Positions 1 to 7,431 of a DNA stretch of 33,152 nt are shown here, piece after piece. Made by a program: the position numbers and the translations under genes. This DNA is from Arthrobacter glacialis (GTDB lineage Bacteria > Actinomycetota > Actinomycetes > Actinomycetales > Micrococcaceae): contig NZ_PPXC01000026.1 in NCBI RefSeq assembly GCF_002909445.1, positions 1 through 33,152 of the forward strand, in the 5' to 3' direction. The notes under the pieces are model-generated. The model made no database searches and was not told where the DNA came from. It worked only from the letters and a program-made list of their open reading frames with translations. Position 1 is the first letter of the stretch. The number at the start of each line of letters is the position of its first letter.

Positions 1-88
1 GGTCCTGCAACGGCCGGTTGGATCACTCAAAGCATTGACGGCAACGAGATCGACCGGGATGTCCGCAGCGGGAACCTTCACCGGGCGC
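1..88 (+). repeat. Long copy of the dispersed hairpin repeat, cut by the window edge
   Basis: Bases 1-76 are identical to 1216-1291. The hairpin core lies at 61-88 (GTCCGCAGCGGGAACC, then CCGGGCGC). The left part is missing because the window starts here. Confidence 0.85.
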
Positions 89-587
89 TTTGCCTGTGGG
101 TCATGCATGCCGAGAACGGTGCCCGAAGGATCTTCGTCCACAGTGACCGCTGGTGTGCAGCGCCGGTTGAGGAGCTGAACTGGTTTTCTGCGAGATCCAG
201 GCTTTCTTCGATAAGCGCATCATGCATGGGTCGGAAGAATAGTGGCCAAGTTAGCTTCGCCACTCCGCTTGGCGACAGGGAAAGCTCGTGTCGAAGCAAC
301 GTTGAATTTTCCGAAAGGCTGCTGGCAGTGAAGGAGTGGTGGCCGGTGAAGCCTGAGGGGCCGGTGAATTGAAATTCGATCCTTCGTCCGGGTTCGTACG
401 CGGTCACGAAATAACGCACCGGCCCATGCCCTCCTGCTGCCCCAATGTTGAGCGGCCGATCTAGGCGCATTGCTGGCCATTCGCTCCTGGGCCACAATCG
501 ATCATTCTTGCTCGCCAGCGAGTCAATGAGTATTCCGACTTCGTTGACGGGAGCCACAATTACGCGCCGGTGTGTGTTGTAGACCAT
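78..587 (-). CDS. SRPBCC-family protein (polyketide cyclase/dehydrase-like)
   Basis: The protein is 169 aa and probably cytoplasmic. Its middle part has the START/SRPBCC ligand-pocket pattern: an N-terminal strand (RRVIVAPVNEV), a helix containing SEWPAMRLDRPL, then RYFVTAYEPGRRIEFQFTGPS, HHSFTASS and a long C-terminal helix (HDALIEESLDLAENQ). The ligand cannot be told. The ATG at 587 is preferred over an upstream TTG because TACTCT sits exactly six bases before it, a leaderless-promoter geometry. The stop codon (78-80) falls inside the dispersed repeat, so the last residues (MTHRQSAR) are repeat-derived or repeat-adjacent and may not be native. Confidence 0.75.
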   Translation of the reverse strand: MVYNTHRRVIVAPVNEVGILIDSLASKNDRLWPRSEWPAMRLDRPLNIGAAGGHGPVRYFVTAYEPGRRIEFQFTGPSGFTGHHSFTASSLSENSTLLRHELSLSPSGVAKLTWPLFFRPMHDALIEESLDLAENQFSSSTGAAHQRSLWTKILRAPFSACMTHRQSAR

Positions 588-608
588 AGGGCAAGAGTAT
601 CTATGATC

Positions 609-671
609 TGGTCCTGCACGATCGGCTCCAGCCGCGAGAGGCTGTCCGTTTGCCAACGCCTTGCGGGACTA
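609..671 (+). repeat. Dispersed hairpin repeat, diverged long copy
   Basis: GGTCCTGCACGATCGGCTCC at 610 aligns with the upstream arm of the 1204-1303 copy. The core GTCCGTTTGCCAACG then TTGCGGGAC lies at 644-669. It separates the SRPBCC gene from the TPR gene, and the TPR stop codon lies at its right edge. Confidence 0.6.
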
Positions 672-1181
672 GGCGGAGACGTCTGATGCGTTTCTTTCTA
701 GTGAACGGATATAGGCAGCGTTCCCACTGATCGCTGGTTTGTACCTATCGATGTCTGGTGTGCGAACGAAGTCCACTAGCAGGTCCAGCAGGGCTGCAAC
801 GGCCGCATCTAGTTGGCCTGCGGCGTGGAGAGTAATTGCTTCAAAAGCGCCCAGGGCAGGCGACTCTGGAAATGTGGTGCGAGCCATTGCGAAGACCTCG
901 AGGGACTTCTCGTATTCGCCCACGTTCCGCAACGTTGAACCGTACTGAACATAGCAACGGCGCAGCAGATCGCCTTCTAATCCAGCAGCGAGAGCACGCT
1001 CATAGAATCCCCGGGCCACTTCTTCCTGGCCATCGGTGTCGTACGCCCCTCCTACCTCGTATAGCACTCGTGCATTCTCGGGATTGGACATATAGAGAGG
1101 AAGCAACGAATCTATGGTTGGCTGCATGTTGTTCCGGTCTCTGGCGGCGAAAATTCGGTCTAGCTCATCATCTAAAGTCAT
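669..1181 (-). CDS. Tetratricopeptide-repeat protein
   Basis: The protein is 170 aa and soluble, and resembles the TPR_5 group of small tetratricopeptide proteins found in Gram-positive bacteria. Helical repeat pairs are visible as ARVLYEVGGAYDTDGQEEVA, GDLLRRCYVQYGSTLRNVGE and FEAITLHAAGQLDAAV. Such proteins are usually binding scaffolds; no partner is indicated here. The start is taken at ATG 1181 (MTLDDELDRIF), because upstream codons run into the repeat at 1204-1303. The stop codon TAG (669-671) abuts the repeat on its other side, so this gene is a single-gene unit between two repeat copies. Confidence 0.8.
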   Translation of the reverse strand: MTLDDELDRIFAARDRNNMQPTIDSLLPLYMSNPENARVLYEVGGAYDTDGQEEVARGFYERALAAGLEGDLLRRCYVQYGSTLRNVGEYEKSLEVFAMARTTFPESPALGAFEAITLHAAGQLDAAVAALLDLLVDFVRTPDIDRYKPAISGNAAYIRSLERNASDVSA

Positions 1182-1203
1182 GACGCTCACTCTGCCATAG
1201 ACA

Positions 1204-1303
1204 GTCCCGTAAGCCGGTCCTGCAACGGCCGGTTGGATCACTCAAAGCATTGACGGCAACGAGATCGACCGGGATGTCCGCAGCGGGAACCCTGGCTGGG
1301 ACG
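1204..1303 (+). repeat. Dispersed hairpin repeat, full-length copy
   Basis: It runs from GTCCCGTAAGCCGG to CTGGCTGGGAC, about 100 bp. The two ends are partly complementary (GTCCC and AGCC against GGCT and GGGAC). 76 bp are identical to the window start. Confidence 0.85.
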
Positions 1304-1434
1304 GTCGATTCAAGATCCCTGCCATTAAATGTGGGCTCAGCACTCGGCATCGATGGCAGGGACGTTGACCGGCAATGAGGAAAACCGGCCCCGGGAATTG
1401 CCTCAGCCAGGAAGGAGCGCAGCGCCTTCCATGA

Positions 1435-1623
1435 AGCGAATACAACGCCCGTCAATATTGTGCGTTCACCCGCAAACTCGATGGGCACCGTTCCGCCGCG
1501 GGCCGATGCCTGACGCGCCATCATCTCCTGCTTACCGAGGCGTTCGGCCCAGAGCGGGGCGAGCTGGCAGTGGGCAGACCCGGTGACGGGATCCTCGGAA
1601 AGCCCGGCCCCAGCCCCCAGTCC
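1435..1623 (-). pseudogene. PhzF-family isomerase remnant (C-terminal fragment)
   Basis: About 60 codons read GLSEDPVTGSAHCQLAPLWA, then ERLGKQEMMARQASARGG and VPIEFAGERTILTG. The DPVTGSAHC motif and the following ARQ-S-RGG are diagnostic of the C-terminal half of PhzF/YddE-type isomerases. The N-terminal half, with the catalytic glutamate, is absent. The frame continues into sequence unlike the family and then into the repeat at 1204-1303. I therefore read it as a decayed relic between the repeat and the cardiolipin synthase gene. Confidence 0.7.
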
Positions 1624-1642
1624 CACATCGGTGTGTTGGGTG

Positions 1643-2899
1643 CTAGAGGAATGGGCGCAGTGGGATGATGACGGATTCACTGAATCGTGCTATCCAGGGA
1701 CGGGTGCTCCATTCCTCCAGCGTGAGTTCGTGGCTGTTGCGACTGTCGAAGTCGAAGACGTCCTCCATGTTGGTGGCGAAGGCCTCGTCGTGGATTTCGA
1801 GATTGGTTTCGTAGTTGCCGGTCAAGCTCAGGCGGTCAATATTTGCTGTGCCGATGGTTGACCATTGGCCGTCGATGGTGGCGGTTTTCGCGTGAATCAT
1901 GGCATTGCGGTAGAGCAGGATCCGGACACCGGAGTCTAACAAGGACCTGTAAAAGCCGCGGGATAGCCAGTCTGAGAGAACATGGTTGGAATCGCGGGGC
2001 AGGATCACTCGAACATCCACTCCGCGTTCGCTGGCTTCGAGTAGGGCCCTGAGGATCTGCTGGTCGGGAATGAAATAGGCCATCGTGATGTAAATATGTT
2101 TCTCGGCCCGGCCGATCGCGTCGAGGTAGATTCCCCGGATCGGGTAGACCAGACTTGCTGGGATGTTGTTGATCGCCCGTATCCTTGACTCCCAGGTCCC
2201 GGGTGTCGTGTGGGGAATTTTCGGGTTTCGGCCGGGAAATTGGCGGTTCCATACCGAGACGAAAGCGTTGCGGATATCCCATACGGATGTTCCGGTGACC
2301 CGGAGATGGGTATCGCGCCATTCAGTGGCATAGAGGGAGCCAATGTTGTAGCCGCCCACAAAACCTGTTTCGTCGTCGACAATGAGTAGCTTGCGGTGAT
2401 CCAAACTTGTGGAGCGGATGGTGCCTAGCAGTAGCGAGGGTCGAAACATGGGGAATCGATAGACATGTATGGCCGGATGAAACGTAAAGAACGAGCCAGG
2501 TACCACGAGGTTGGCAAAGACGTCATAGACAATGTAGACCTCCACTCCGCGCTCTGCAGCTTCGTTCAGTGCGTCCTTGAACTGGAGACCGGCTTCATCG
2601 TTTTTCCAGATGAAGGTTTCGATAAAAATCTGTTTCTTGGCACCGCGGATCGACTCGAGCATGTCGGCATATAGGTCTGCACCGAACGTGTACAGCTTGA
2701 TATTCGATTCACCGATACTGCTGTGGAAGCTGCCGGGATGGGGAAAACCAGGCCGTTTTGACCGCGACCGGCGTTTAATCGCGTCCCAAACCACGAGGCC
2801 GGTTATCACCGAGCCTTGAAGGGCTGTCACCGCGACGGCGGTCCTCAGGACGGTTTTCTTGGCTGCCTCAACGGCAGGAGTGGGCAGCGCTTGATCCAT
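1643..2899 (-). CDS. Cardiolipin synthase-like phospholipase D family protein
   Basis: The protein is 418 aa and membrane-anchored. One N-terminal membrane segment lies near residues 18-40. Two HxKxxxxD (HKD) motifs follow: H168-K170-D175 (HRKLLIVDD) with GFVGGYNIG, and H336-K338-D343 (HAKTATIDG) with TIGTANID. This two-HKD layout is that of bacterial cardiolipin synthases, which join phosphatidyl groups to form cardiolipin at the membrane. The family also includes other phosphatidyl transferases, so the substrate is inferred. ATG 2899 is chosen over GTG 2905 because TAAGCT lies exactly six bases upstream of it. Confidence 0.88.
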   Translation of the reverse strand: MDQALPTPAVEAAKKTVLRTAVAVTALQGSVITGLVVWDAIKRRSRSKRPGFPHPGSFHSSIGESNIKLYTFGADLYADMLESIRGAKKQIFIETFIWKNDEAGLQFKDALNEAAERGVEVYIVYDVFANLVVPGSFFTFHPAIHVYRFPMFRPSLLLGTIRSTSLDHRKLLIVDDETGFVGGYNIGSLYATEWRDTHLRVTGTSVWDIRNAFVSVWNRQFPGRNPKIPHTTPGTWESRIRAINNIPASLVYPIRGIYLDAIGRAEKHIYITMAYFIPDQQILRALLEASERGVDVRVILPRDSNHVLSDWLSRGFYRSLLDSGVRILLYRNAMIHAKTATIDGQWSTIGTANIDRLSLTGNYETNLEIHDEAFATNMEDVFDFDSRNSHELTLEEWSTRPWIARFSESVIIPLRPFL

Positions 2900-3232
2900 G
2901 ACCACAGCTTAGCCCCACCTACCCAGAAGCTTGCTGTCACCGTCTGGCACCAATCCATGCCTTGCCGTATCAGCTCTCGCCGGCGCCGCTAGCCCAATAC
3001 TGCGCCTCCAAATCGAAAATGCCTGGCCTCCGGCTCAACTCATGGCCGTCCTGGCATTTTCCGTCCTGCACGATGGTCGTGGCGTGCCGGTGCCCCAACG
3101 TGGGCTACGAGAAAAAACTCCTCATTTCGTCTCGGCGATGGGTTGCTCTTTTCAAAGGGGATGACGCCCTTGGGTGCGAGGTCGGACTCTGTTGTCCCGT
3201 GGACGGTGAAAAGCAGGTTTTCAGTCGTAGAT
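2900..3232. other. Gene-free stretch upstream of csbD
   Basis: Open frames exist on the + strand but show no recognisable family, no convincing ribosome binding site and unusual composition. I see no repeat copy, terminator or RNA gene here. Confidence 0.5.
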
Positions 3233-3257
3233 GTTTGAAGATCCTATTTCGGGGAAT
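3233..3257 (+). promoter_or_regulatory. Possible SigB-type promoter for the csbD-like gene
   Basis: GTTTGA at 3233-3238 and GGGAAT at 3252-3257 are separated by 13 bases. This fits the general-stress sigma pattern GTTTNN-N12-14-GGGNAT. It lies about 100 bases before the csbD start, and the gene family is a known general-stress target elsewhere. No experimental support is visible. Confidence 0.45.
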
Positions 3258-3360
3258 TGTAGTGTTTGAGGCTCGAGGCGCCCCTGCCGCGTAGCCCGTT
3301 AACAGAACCTAGTGAGGGCCCTTGGGCCCAATACACTTTCGTTCCATGAAGGAGACAACC

Positions 3361-3546
3361 ATGGGTGTCGCAGATAAGTTTGAGAACAAGGCCGAAGAAC
3401 TCAAGGGCAAGGCCAAGGAGCACATCGGTGCAGCCACGAACGATCGCGATCTTGAGGCCGACGGCCAGGCCGACCAAGCCAAGGCTGGCATCAAGCAGGC
3501 CGGTGAGCACGTCAAGGATGCTGCCAAGGACGTCACCGGACACTGA
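3361..3546 (+). CDS. CsbD-family general stress protein
   Basis: The protein is 61 aa, highly charged, and consists mostly of amphipathic helix: MGVADKFENKAEELKGKAKE followed by a second similar segment ending KDAAKDVTGH. This is the CsbD fold, a small stress protein of unknown biochemical role. ATG 3361 is chosen because GAAGGAG lies six bases upstream; the ATG at 3346 would place this site inside the gene. A SigB-like promoter lies about 100 bp upstream and a strong hairpin follows. The next gene also encodes a stress-family protein, and the sigma factor operon is just beyond it. Confidence 0.9.
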   Translation: MGVADKFENKAEELKGKAKEHIGAATNDRDLEADGQADQAKAGIKQAGEHVKDAAKDVTGH

Positions 3547-3563
3547 GCCCCGCGGGGACATCT

Positions 3564-3588
3564 GGGCGGGCCCGAATTCGGCCCGCCC
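3564..3588 (+). terminator. Hairpin terminator after csbD
   Basis: GGGCGGGC and GCCCGCCC form an 8-bp GC stem around CCGAATTCG. No T-run follows, so it may act as a Rho-independent-like GC hairpin or an RNA end-stabiliser. Confidence 0.55.
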
Positions 3589-3628
3589 CCACTCGCCCTG
3601 AGAAGGCGAACCAAAAAGGAGTTAGTTC

Positions 3629-3889
3629 ATGAGTTTTATCGCGTTCCTGATACTAGGACTCATCGTCGGTGCAATCGCGAAAGCCATCCTGCCCGGCCGT
3701 CAACGTGGTGGCATCCTGATCACTATGCTTCTGGGAGTCGTGGGCGCCCTGCTTGGTGGATGGATCGGTGGGGCGATCTTCGGCGTCGGGCTTGAGAACT
3801 TCTGGAGCCTTCAAACATGGCTCGTTGCCATCGTGGGCTCACTCGTGGTCCTGGGTGTTTACGGCGCCGTCGTGCGCCGCCGCGCCTAG
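3629..3889 (+). CDS. GlsB/YeaQ/YmgE-family stress response membrane protein
   Basis: The protein is 86 aa with three hydrophobic segments (residues about 3-21, 29-48 and 62-82). It contains the family pattern GLIVGAIAKAILPGRQRGG followed by a glycine-rich second helix (GVVGALLGGWIGGAIFG). Members are small inner-membrane proteins often annotated as transglycosylase-associated; their function is not established. AAAAAGGAG lies eight bases before the ATG. It follows csbD on the same strand across a hairpin, so the two may be stress-coregulated or partly cotranscribed. Confidence 0.9.
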   Translation: MSFIAFLILGLIVGAIAKAILPGRQRGGILITMLLGVVGALLGGWIGGAIFGVGLENFWSLQTWLVAIVGSLVVLGVYGAVVRRRA

Positions 3890-4001
3890 GAAAGCCGACA
3901 GGTCAGGACTGCAACCGGCACTGCAGCAAACGACGAGTTCGCAATGAACTCTCACGACCCGCATCTGCGCCCCGCACCATCGCAATCGTGAAACACGGGC
4001 C

Positions 4002-4037
4002 CCCGGCCAATGTCCTCTACGAAGGACACGGGCCGGG
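4002..4037. terminator. Bidirectional hairpin between the glsB-like and sigma factor genes
   Basis: CCCGGCC ... GTCCT ... AGGAC ... GGCCGGG form two stacked stems between convergent genes. Confidence 0.55.
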
Positions 4038-4067
4038 ATCACGATAAGTTGTATCCAGCGTAGTCGC

Positions 4068-4964
4068 CTACATTACCGGAGGCTCGGTCAGCCGCCGCCC
4101 GAGCCTGCCAAGCAACTGCCTGAGGTGTCGGGAAATCTGCATTTGGCTGACACCGAGTTCTTGGGCGATCTGCCCCTGTGACAACTCAAGGACGAAGCGC
4201 AGATGCAGCAGCCGGCGGTCTTCCGTGCTCGCGTCCCTGAGAGCCGCTTCCACGGTCAGCTCTTGCTCTATGCGTTCGTAGGCGGGCTCATCCACCGCCA
4301 GAACGACCTCGTGCACTCGGCCCTCGTTGCTCGATGAAGGGTCATTTTGTTCGATGTGCTGAGCGACCATGGCCATCTCGGCGAGCAAGGCGAGGGTCGT
4401 TTCCTTCACTGATATGCCGGCGGACGTACTCAGGTCGACTATCGAAGGGTCACGGCCCAGGCGCTGCGTCAGTTCGGGGCGTATGTGCTTGATCTTCAGC
4501 CTGGCCTCCTGGGTTGTCCTCGGTGGCCGCACCGCCCAGGAATGATCCCTGAGATGTCGCTTCAGCTCACCGGTGATGGTTGGCACGGCAAAGGCCACGA
4601 ACCCATGATTCCCTGCCTCGCGGTACCTGCTGGCAGCCTTAACGAGACCGAGTCTGGCTACCTGCTGGAGGTCTTCGGCCTCACACCCCGGGGCGCGATA
4701 GCGGCGCGAGAGGGCGTCGGCGAGACCCATGAACTGAAGCACTAACTGATCGGTACTCATTCCGGGTTCTAACTGTCCGGGACCTAGCGGGTGAGAAATG
4801 CTGATAGACGAAGGCCCGGGTGCTGACTCCTGCAACGCAGTGCCGGGATTCGAGTCACGGAACCGTGGAGAAGTTCGGGTCTTTTCTGTGCTTGAAGCCA
4901 GATTCATTTTACGCAGTCCCGGGCTTTGAATTCGGGTATACATGAGGGCGGGCCCGTTAGTCAC
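4068..4964 (-). CDS. RNA polymerase sigma factor, SigB/SigF/SigG type
   Basis: The protein is about 298 aa. It shows sigma-70 region 2 (LSRRYRAPGCEAEDLQQVAR, then LGLVKAASRYR), region 3 with TITGELKRHLRDHSWAVRPP, and region 4 with the recognition helix (LSQGQIAQELGVSQMQISRH). The NELKRxxRD-like region 3 pattern marks the stress-response group of alternative sigma factors. GTG 4964 lies two bases after the stop of the upstream gene, which suggests translational coupling; ATG 4943 or 4907 are alternatives because the first 60 residues are poorly conserved in appearance. It is the last gene of a three-gene operon and faces the stress genes csbD and glsB. No anti-sigma gene is seen. Confidence 0.88.
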   Translation of the reverse strand: MTNGPALMYTRIQSPGLRKMNLASSTEKTRTSPRFRDSNPGTALQESAPGPSSISISHPLGPGQLEPGMSTDQLVLQFMGLADALSRRYRAPGCEAEDLQQVARLGLVKAASRYREAGNHGFVAFAVPTITGELKRHLRDHSWAVRPPRTTQEARLKIKHIRPELTQRLGRDPSIVDLSTSAGISVKETTLALLAEMAMVAQHIEQNDPSSSNEGRVHEVVLAVDEPAYERIEQELTVEAALRDASTEDRRLLHLRFVLELSQGQIAQELGVSQMQISRHLRQLLGRLGRRLTEPPVM

Positions 4965-4966
4965 GG

Positions 4967-5266
4967 TCAGCGGACTGCCTGACGGATCGCGGCGAGCTGA
5001 TCATCAGAGATGAGGTATCCGTTCCAGCGGCAAGTGTTACCCGGACGGAAAACCGTCTCGTCAGGAAAGGCCCTGTGACGGTGCCTGCCGGAAGCTACAG
5101 CCCACACCACCCGAACGCGGTTCCCCTGGCGGGCCACCATATATCCGTGAATCTCAATACCGGCTTCGATGACCACCACCTTCGTGGCCCTTGACGGCAA
5201 GTCAGCCGATGATCGAGTAGGGGCAAGCTCAGCCTGACCCGGACGGGCCGGTTGCATCGCTGTCAC
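4967..5266 (-). CDS. Uncharacterised protein in the sigma factor operon
   Basis: The protein is 99 aa and I do not recognise its family. It has a proline-rich N-terminus, then strands (TKVVVIEAGIEIHGYMVARQ, VRVVWAVASG) and a C-terminal part FRPGNTCRWNGYLISDDQLA. No membrane segment is present. GTG 5266 is chosen because AAGGAG lies five bases upstream. It overlaps the preceding gene by four bases (GTGA), and its stop is two bases before the sigma factor start, so the three are very likely one mRNA. A role in sigma regulation is possible from position only. Confidence 0.65.
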   Translation of the reverse strand: MTAMQPARPGQAELAPTRSSADLPSRATKVVVIEAGIEIHGYMVARQGNRVRVVWAVASGRHRHRAFPDETVFRPGNTCRWNGYLISDDQLAAIRQAVR

Positions 5267-5544
5267 CGACACTCCTTGACCTCCGCGTCATCAGCGGAGC
5301 AAACGGTGGTCGCCGTCTCCGACATATTTAAAATGCCAGGGCTTTTGAACCCGAGCCCATGCCCGTGCAGCGCCACCACGATGGTTTGTTCACGTCGGGC
5401 GAGCGCTGCGATTTGTGAGGGGCTCGTGGCCTTTCTATGCTCGTCTTCGACCAAAGTCAGCTGCACGATCAGTTCCCGAACGGTCGCGTGGGAGAGATCG
5501 CCGTCCTCCGGCGTGGTGATATTCATGGTTTGGGTTGATTCCAT
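5263..5544 (-). CDS. Uncharacterised small protein, first gene of the sigma factor operon
   Basis: The protein is 93 aa. I do not recognise the family. It contains a helical stretch (HATVRELIVQLTLVEDEHRK, then SQIAALARREQTIVVALHGH) and no membrane segment. TAGGCT lies exactly six bases before ATG 5544, giving a leaderless-promoter geometry, so this is probably the operon's transcription start. The stop overlaps the next gene by four bases. The promoter region is shared with the divergent response regulator and holds a perfect 14-bp palindrome. Confidence 0.6.
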   Translation of the reverse strand: MESTQTMNITTPEDGDLSHATVRELIVQLTLVEDEHRKATSPSQIAALARREQTIVVALHGHGLGFKSPGILNMSETATTVCSADDAEVKECR

Positions 5545-5629
5545 CCCCGAAGCCTATTTCTCAGAGGGGGTCAACTTCTTCACCCCTAGGGGTGGACTTG
5601 CCTCCCCAAATTTGCCTTACAGTGGGGGA
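5545..5629. promoter_or_regulatory. Divergent leaderless promoters with a central palindrome
   Basis: TAGGCT (5551-5556, - strand) serves the sigma operon and TACAGT (5618-5623, + strand) the response regulator; each is six bases from its ATG. CACCCCTAGGGGTG at 5581-5594 is a perfect palindrome between them and a candidate operator for the response regulator itself. Confidence 0.6.
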
Positions 5630-6274
5630 ATGGAAAGCCTTCGCATCGCCCTGGTAGATGACTATGAAATTGTGCTTCGAGGGCTGGAGATGATGCTTCG
5701 GTCCTATGGGGACACCCTTGAGGTCGTGGAACTCGACCTCAACCGAAATGTAGACACACCTGTCCACCTCACGCTCTACGATACTTTTGCCGCGACCCCC
5801 GGAGACGGTGCGGACGTCCACGAACTGGCGAGCAATCCGCTGGCTGGCAAAGTCATTGTCTATTCCTGGGATCTCGATGAAACACGGGTCCAGGCGGCAC
5901 TGGCGAACGGGGCCAGCGGATATCTATCTAAAGGCTTGCCCGCAGCCCGACTGGTCAGTGCGCTCCACGATATCCACCGGGGAGAAGGCAAGGTTTTTCC
6001 CGGACCCAGTGGCCAAGCGAAATCCAGCCTGGGCGATTGGCCAGGCCGCGAAGAAGGCCTCACTCAACGGGAGGCCGAGGTGTTGGCACTGATTACTCAA
6101 GGTTTGAATAATGCCGAGATCGCCGACAGGGCTCGGTTGTCAATCAACACCGTCAAGACCTTCATCCGCAGTTGCTACCGCCGCATCGGGGTAACTGACC
6201 GCTCCAACGCCATCCTCTGGGGCCTTGAACACGGTTTCTTTCCTGACCACAAACGCGTTCAACCGCGCCGATGA
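5630..6274 (+). CDS. LuxR-family response regulator
   Basis: The protein is 214 aa. The receiver domain has the acidic pair D10-D11 (LVDDYEIV), probable phosphoacceptor D51 (LYDTFA), S79 and K101 (LSKGLP). A LuxR/NarL helix-turn-helix follows (LTQREAEVLALITQGLNNAE, then IADRARLSINTVKTF). Phosphoacceptor spacing is slightly unusual, because the loop after D51 is rich in small residues. ATG 5630 follows GTGGGGGA and lies six bases after TACAGT. No histidine kinase is adjacent, so it may be an orphan regulator. Its divergent position from the sigma factor operon suggests it controls that operon, by inference. Confidence 0.88.
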   Translation: MESLRIALVDDYEIVLRGLEMMLRSYGDTLEVVELDLNRNVDTPVHLTLYDTFAATPGDGADVHELASNPLAGKVIVYSWDLDETRVQAALANGASGYLSKGLPAARLVSALHDIHRGEGKVFPGPSGQAKSSLGDWPGREEGLTQREAEVLALITQGLNNAEIADRARLSINTVKTFIRSCYRRIGVTDRSNAILWGLEHGFFPDHKRVQPRR

Positions 6275-6279
6275 GTACC

Positions 6280-6304
6280 TGTCATTTTCCGAAGCTAAGT
6301 GCAC
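6280..6304 (+). mobile_element. Degenerate Tn402-type terminal repeat
   Basis: TGTCATTTTCCGAAG followed by TGCAC at the correct spacing matches the two ends of the 25-bp Tn402/Tn5053 inverted repeat; the middle six bases differ. It lies directly after the response regulator stop codon and about 85 bp before a hairpin repeat. Confidence 0.5.
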
Positions 6305-6390
6305 AAATGTTAGAAGTCTTCTTCGCTCGTCTGATTTTTCAGAAGGGCAGTCCACACAATTTCAGAAGCCGGCAGCACCGCCCTCCCATA

Positions 6391-6412
6391 CCGCAGGGGA
6401 ACCTTGACCGGA
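6391..6412 (+). repeat. Dispersed hairpin repeat copy
   Basis: CCGCAGGGGAACCTTGACCG then GAAC. It is the first copy after the repeat-free block and lies 37 bases past the 3' end of the next minus-strand gene. Confidence 0.65.
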
Positions 6413-6448
6413 ACATCGTGGCTGGGTTTAAGCCGGGCGGATCAACCA

Positions 6449-6901
6449 TCAAATTTGCTTCAGCAGCCGTCGTTCGATTTGGCCGGAAGATTCGTCGCGT
6501 TTCACCTGTTCGGTGCCGACAAATCCTGACCTCGCGTAGACGCTGAGGGCGCGCTCGTTGTCATTGATGACCCATAGTTCCAGAGTGGCACGACCGATAC
6601 TCCGGGCATAGTCTTCCGCGCCGACGAGCAAGGTGCTTGCCACGCCGCTTCCCCACGAGTCTGGAGCCACAGCAAGGTAAAAGATTTCCAGGCTTTCTTC
6701 TCGCGGGGCAAATAGTGTGAACCCCACGCATGTGTCATCTCGACTGGCAAGGAGTAGCTTGGATCCTTCCAGATTCAGACGCCGTTGGATCCCAGGCATT
6801 TTTTCCTCGCCGGTTGGTGGCTCTGTACGCTGGTCGCGCAGTGCCGTGGCGCGAGCCCATATCAATGCGGCTTCACTTACCGCATTTGGCTCAAGGGTCA
6901 T
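6449..6901 (-). CDS. GNAT-family N-acetyltransferase
   Basis: The protein is about 150 aa. The acetyl-CoA binding motif A is AVAPDSWGSGVASTLLVGAE, followed by LWVINDNERALSVYARSGF (motif B), which is typical of GNAT enzymes that transfer an acetyl group to an amine. The substrate is not predictable. ATG 6901 is chosen; a longer GTG start 36 bases upstream (VNSLDDELQLA) is possible. It is separated from the VOC gene by a degenerate repeat at 6964-6989 and ends near the repeat at 6391. Confidence 0.8.
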   Translation of the reverse strand: MTLEPNAVSEAALIWARATALRDQRTEPPTGEEKMPGIQRRLNLEGSKLLLASRDDTCVGFTLFAPREESLEIFYLAVAPDSWGSGVASTLLVGAEDYARSIGRATLELWVINDNERALSVYARSGFVGTEQVKRDESSGQIERRLLKQI

Positions 6902-6963
6902 GGCCAGCTGCAACTCATCATCCAAGCTATTCACTCCAACATCTTGCCATGGAGCCCCTGCCC

Positions 6964-6989
6964 CAGTTGTGGAACGTCTAACGGACATG
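6964..6989 (+). repeat. Degenerate dispersed hairpin repeat copy
   Basis: CAGTTGTGGAACGTCTAACG then GACATG retains GGAACG-TCT-ACGGAC. It lies between the GNAT and VOC genes. Confidence 0.45.
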
Positions 6990-7006
6990 GGTGGAACAGA
7001 ATTGGA

Positions 7007-7411
7007 TTATTTGGTGGCTATGAGTTCGACTTCGAAGCCGTCGGAATTCACCAGGTAGGCAGCGTAGTTTTCAGGACCACCAGCGTGGGGGTACTTCTCT
7101 GCGAATAGCGGGCGCCAACCGTGGAGTTGGCTGTCCACCATGAGGGCATCGACCTTTTCTTCACTTCCAGCATGGAATGCCAAGTGATTCAAGCCCGGCG
7201 CTGTTCGTTGATGCTCTCTGCTGGTCAGTGCGGGGGATTCCTCAGCGACTATATAGGCGGTGCCTCGCCGCCAACTAATTCCTTGATCCCAATTCTGATC
7301 CGGCGAGTATCCCAGACGAGTCAGAATCCAACCCCATTCATCCTTGGCGCGTTCAAGGCTTGGCACCCACAGCTCGACATGGTGCAGGGAACCATCTAGA
7401 TCTTCGTCCAC
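7007..7411 (-). CDS. VOC-superfamily protein (glyoxalase/bleomycin resistance/dioxygenase type)
   Basis: The protein is about 134 aa. It starts with the family's metal-binding strand (LHHVELWVPSLERAKDEWGW) and shows LNHLAFHAG and the C-terminal NSDGFEVELIA with a metal-ligand glutamate. Histidines in HHVEL and NHLAF and the final E fit the usual metal ligands. Function could be glyoxalase, dioxygenase or antibiotic binding; the sequence does not decide. The start is uncertain. GTG 7411 gives the expected family length, whereas a longer frame would translate through the hairpin repeat at 7432-7457. Confidence 0.82.
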   Translation of the reverse strand: MDEDLDGSLHHVELWVPSLERAKDEWGWILTRLGYSPDQNWDQGISWRRGTAYIVAEESPALTSREHQRTAPGLNHLAFHAGSEEKVDALMVDSQLHGWRPLFAEKYPHAGGPENYAAYLVNSDGFEVELIATK

Positions 7412-7431
7412 CTCCCAAGTCTCACACAGCC

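Noticed and set aside
2931-3294. Open frames of 77 and 110 codons upstream of csbD
   Set aside because: No family, no ribosome binding site and implausible composition.
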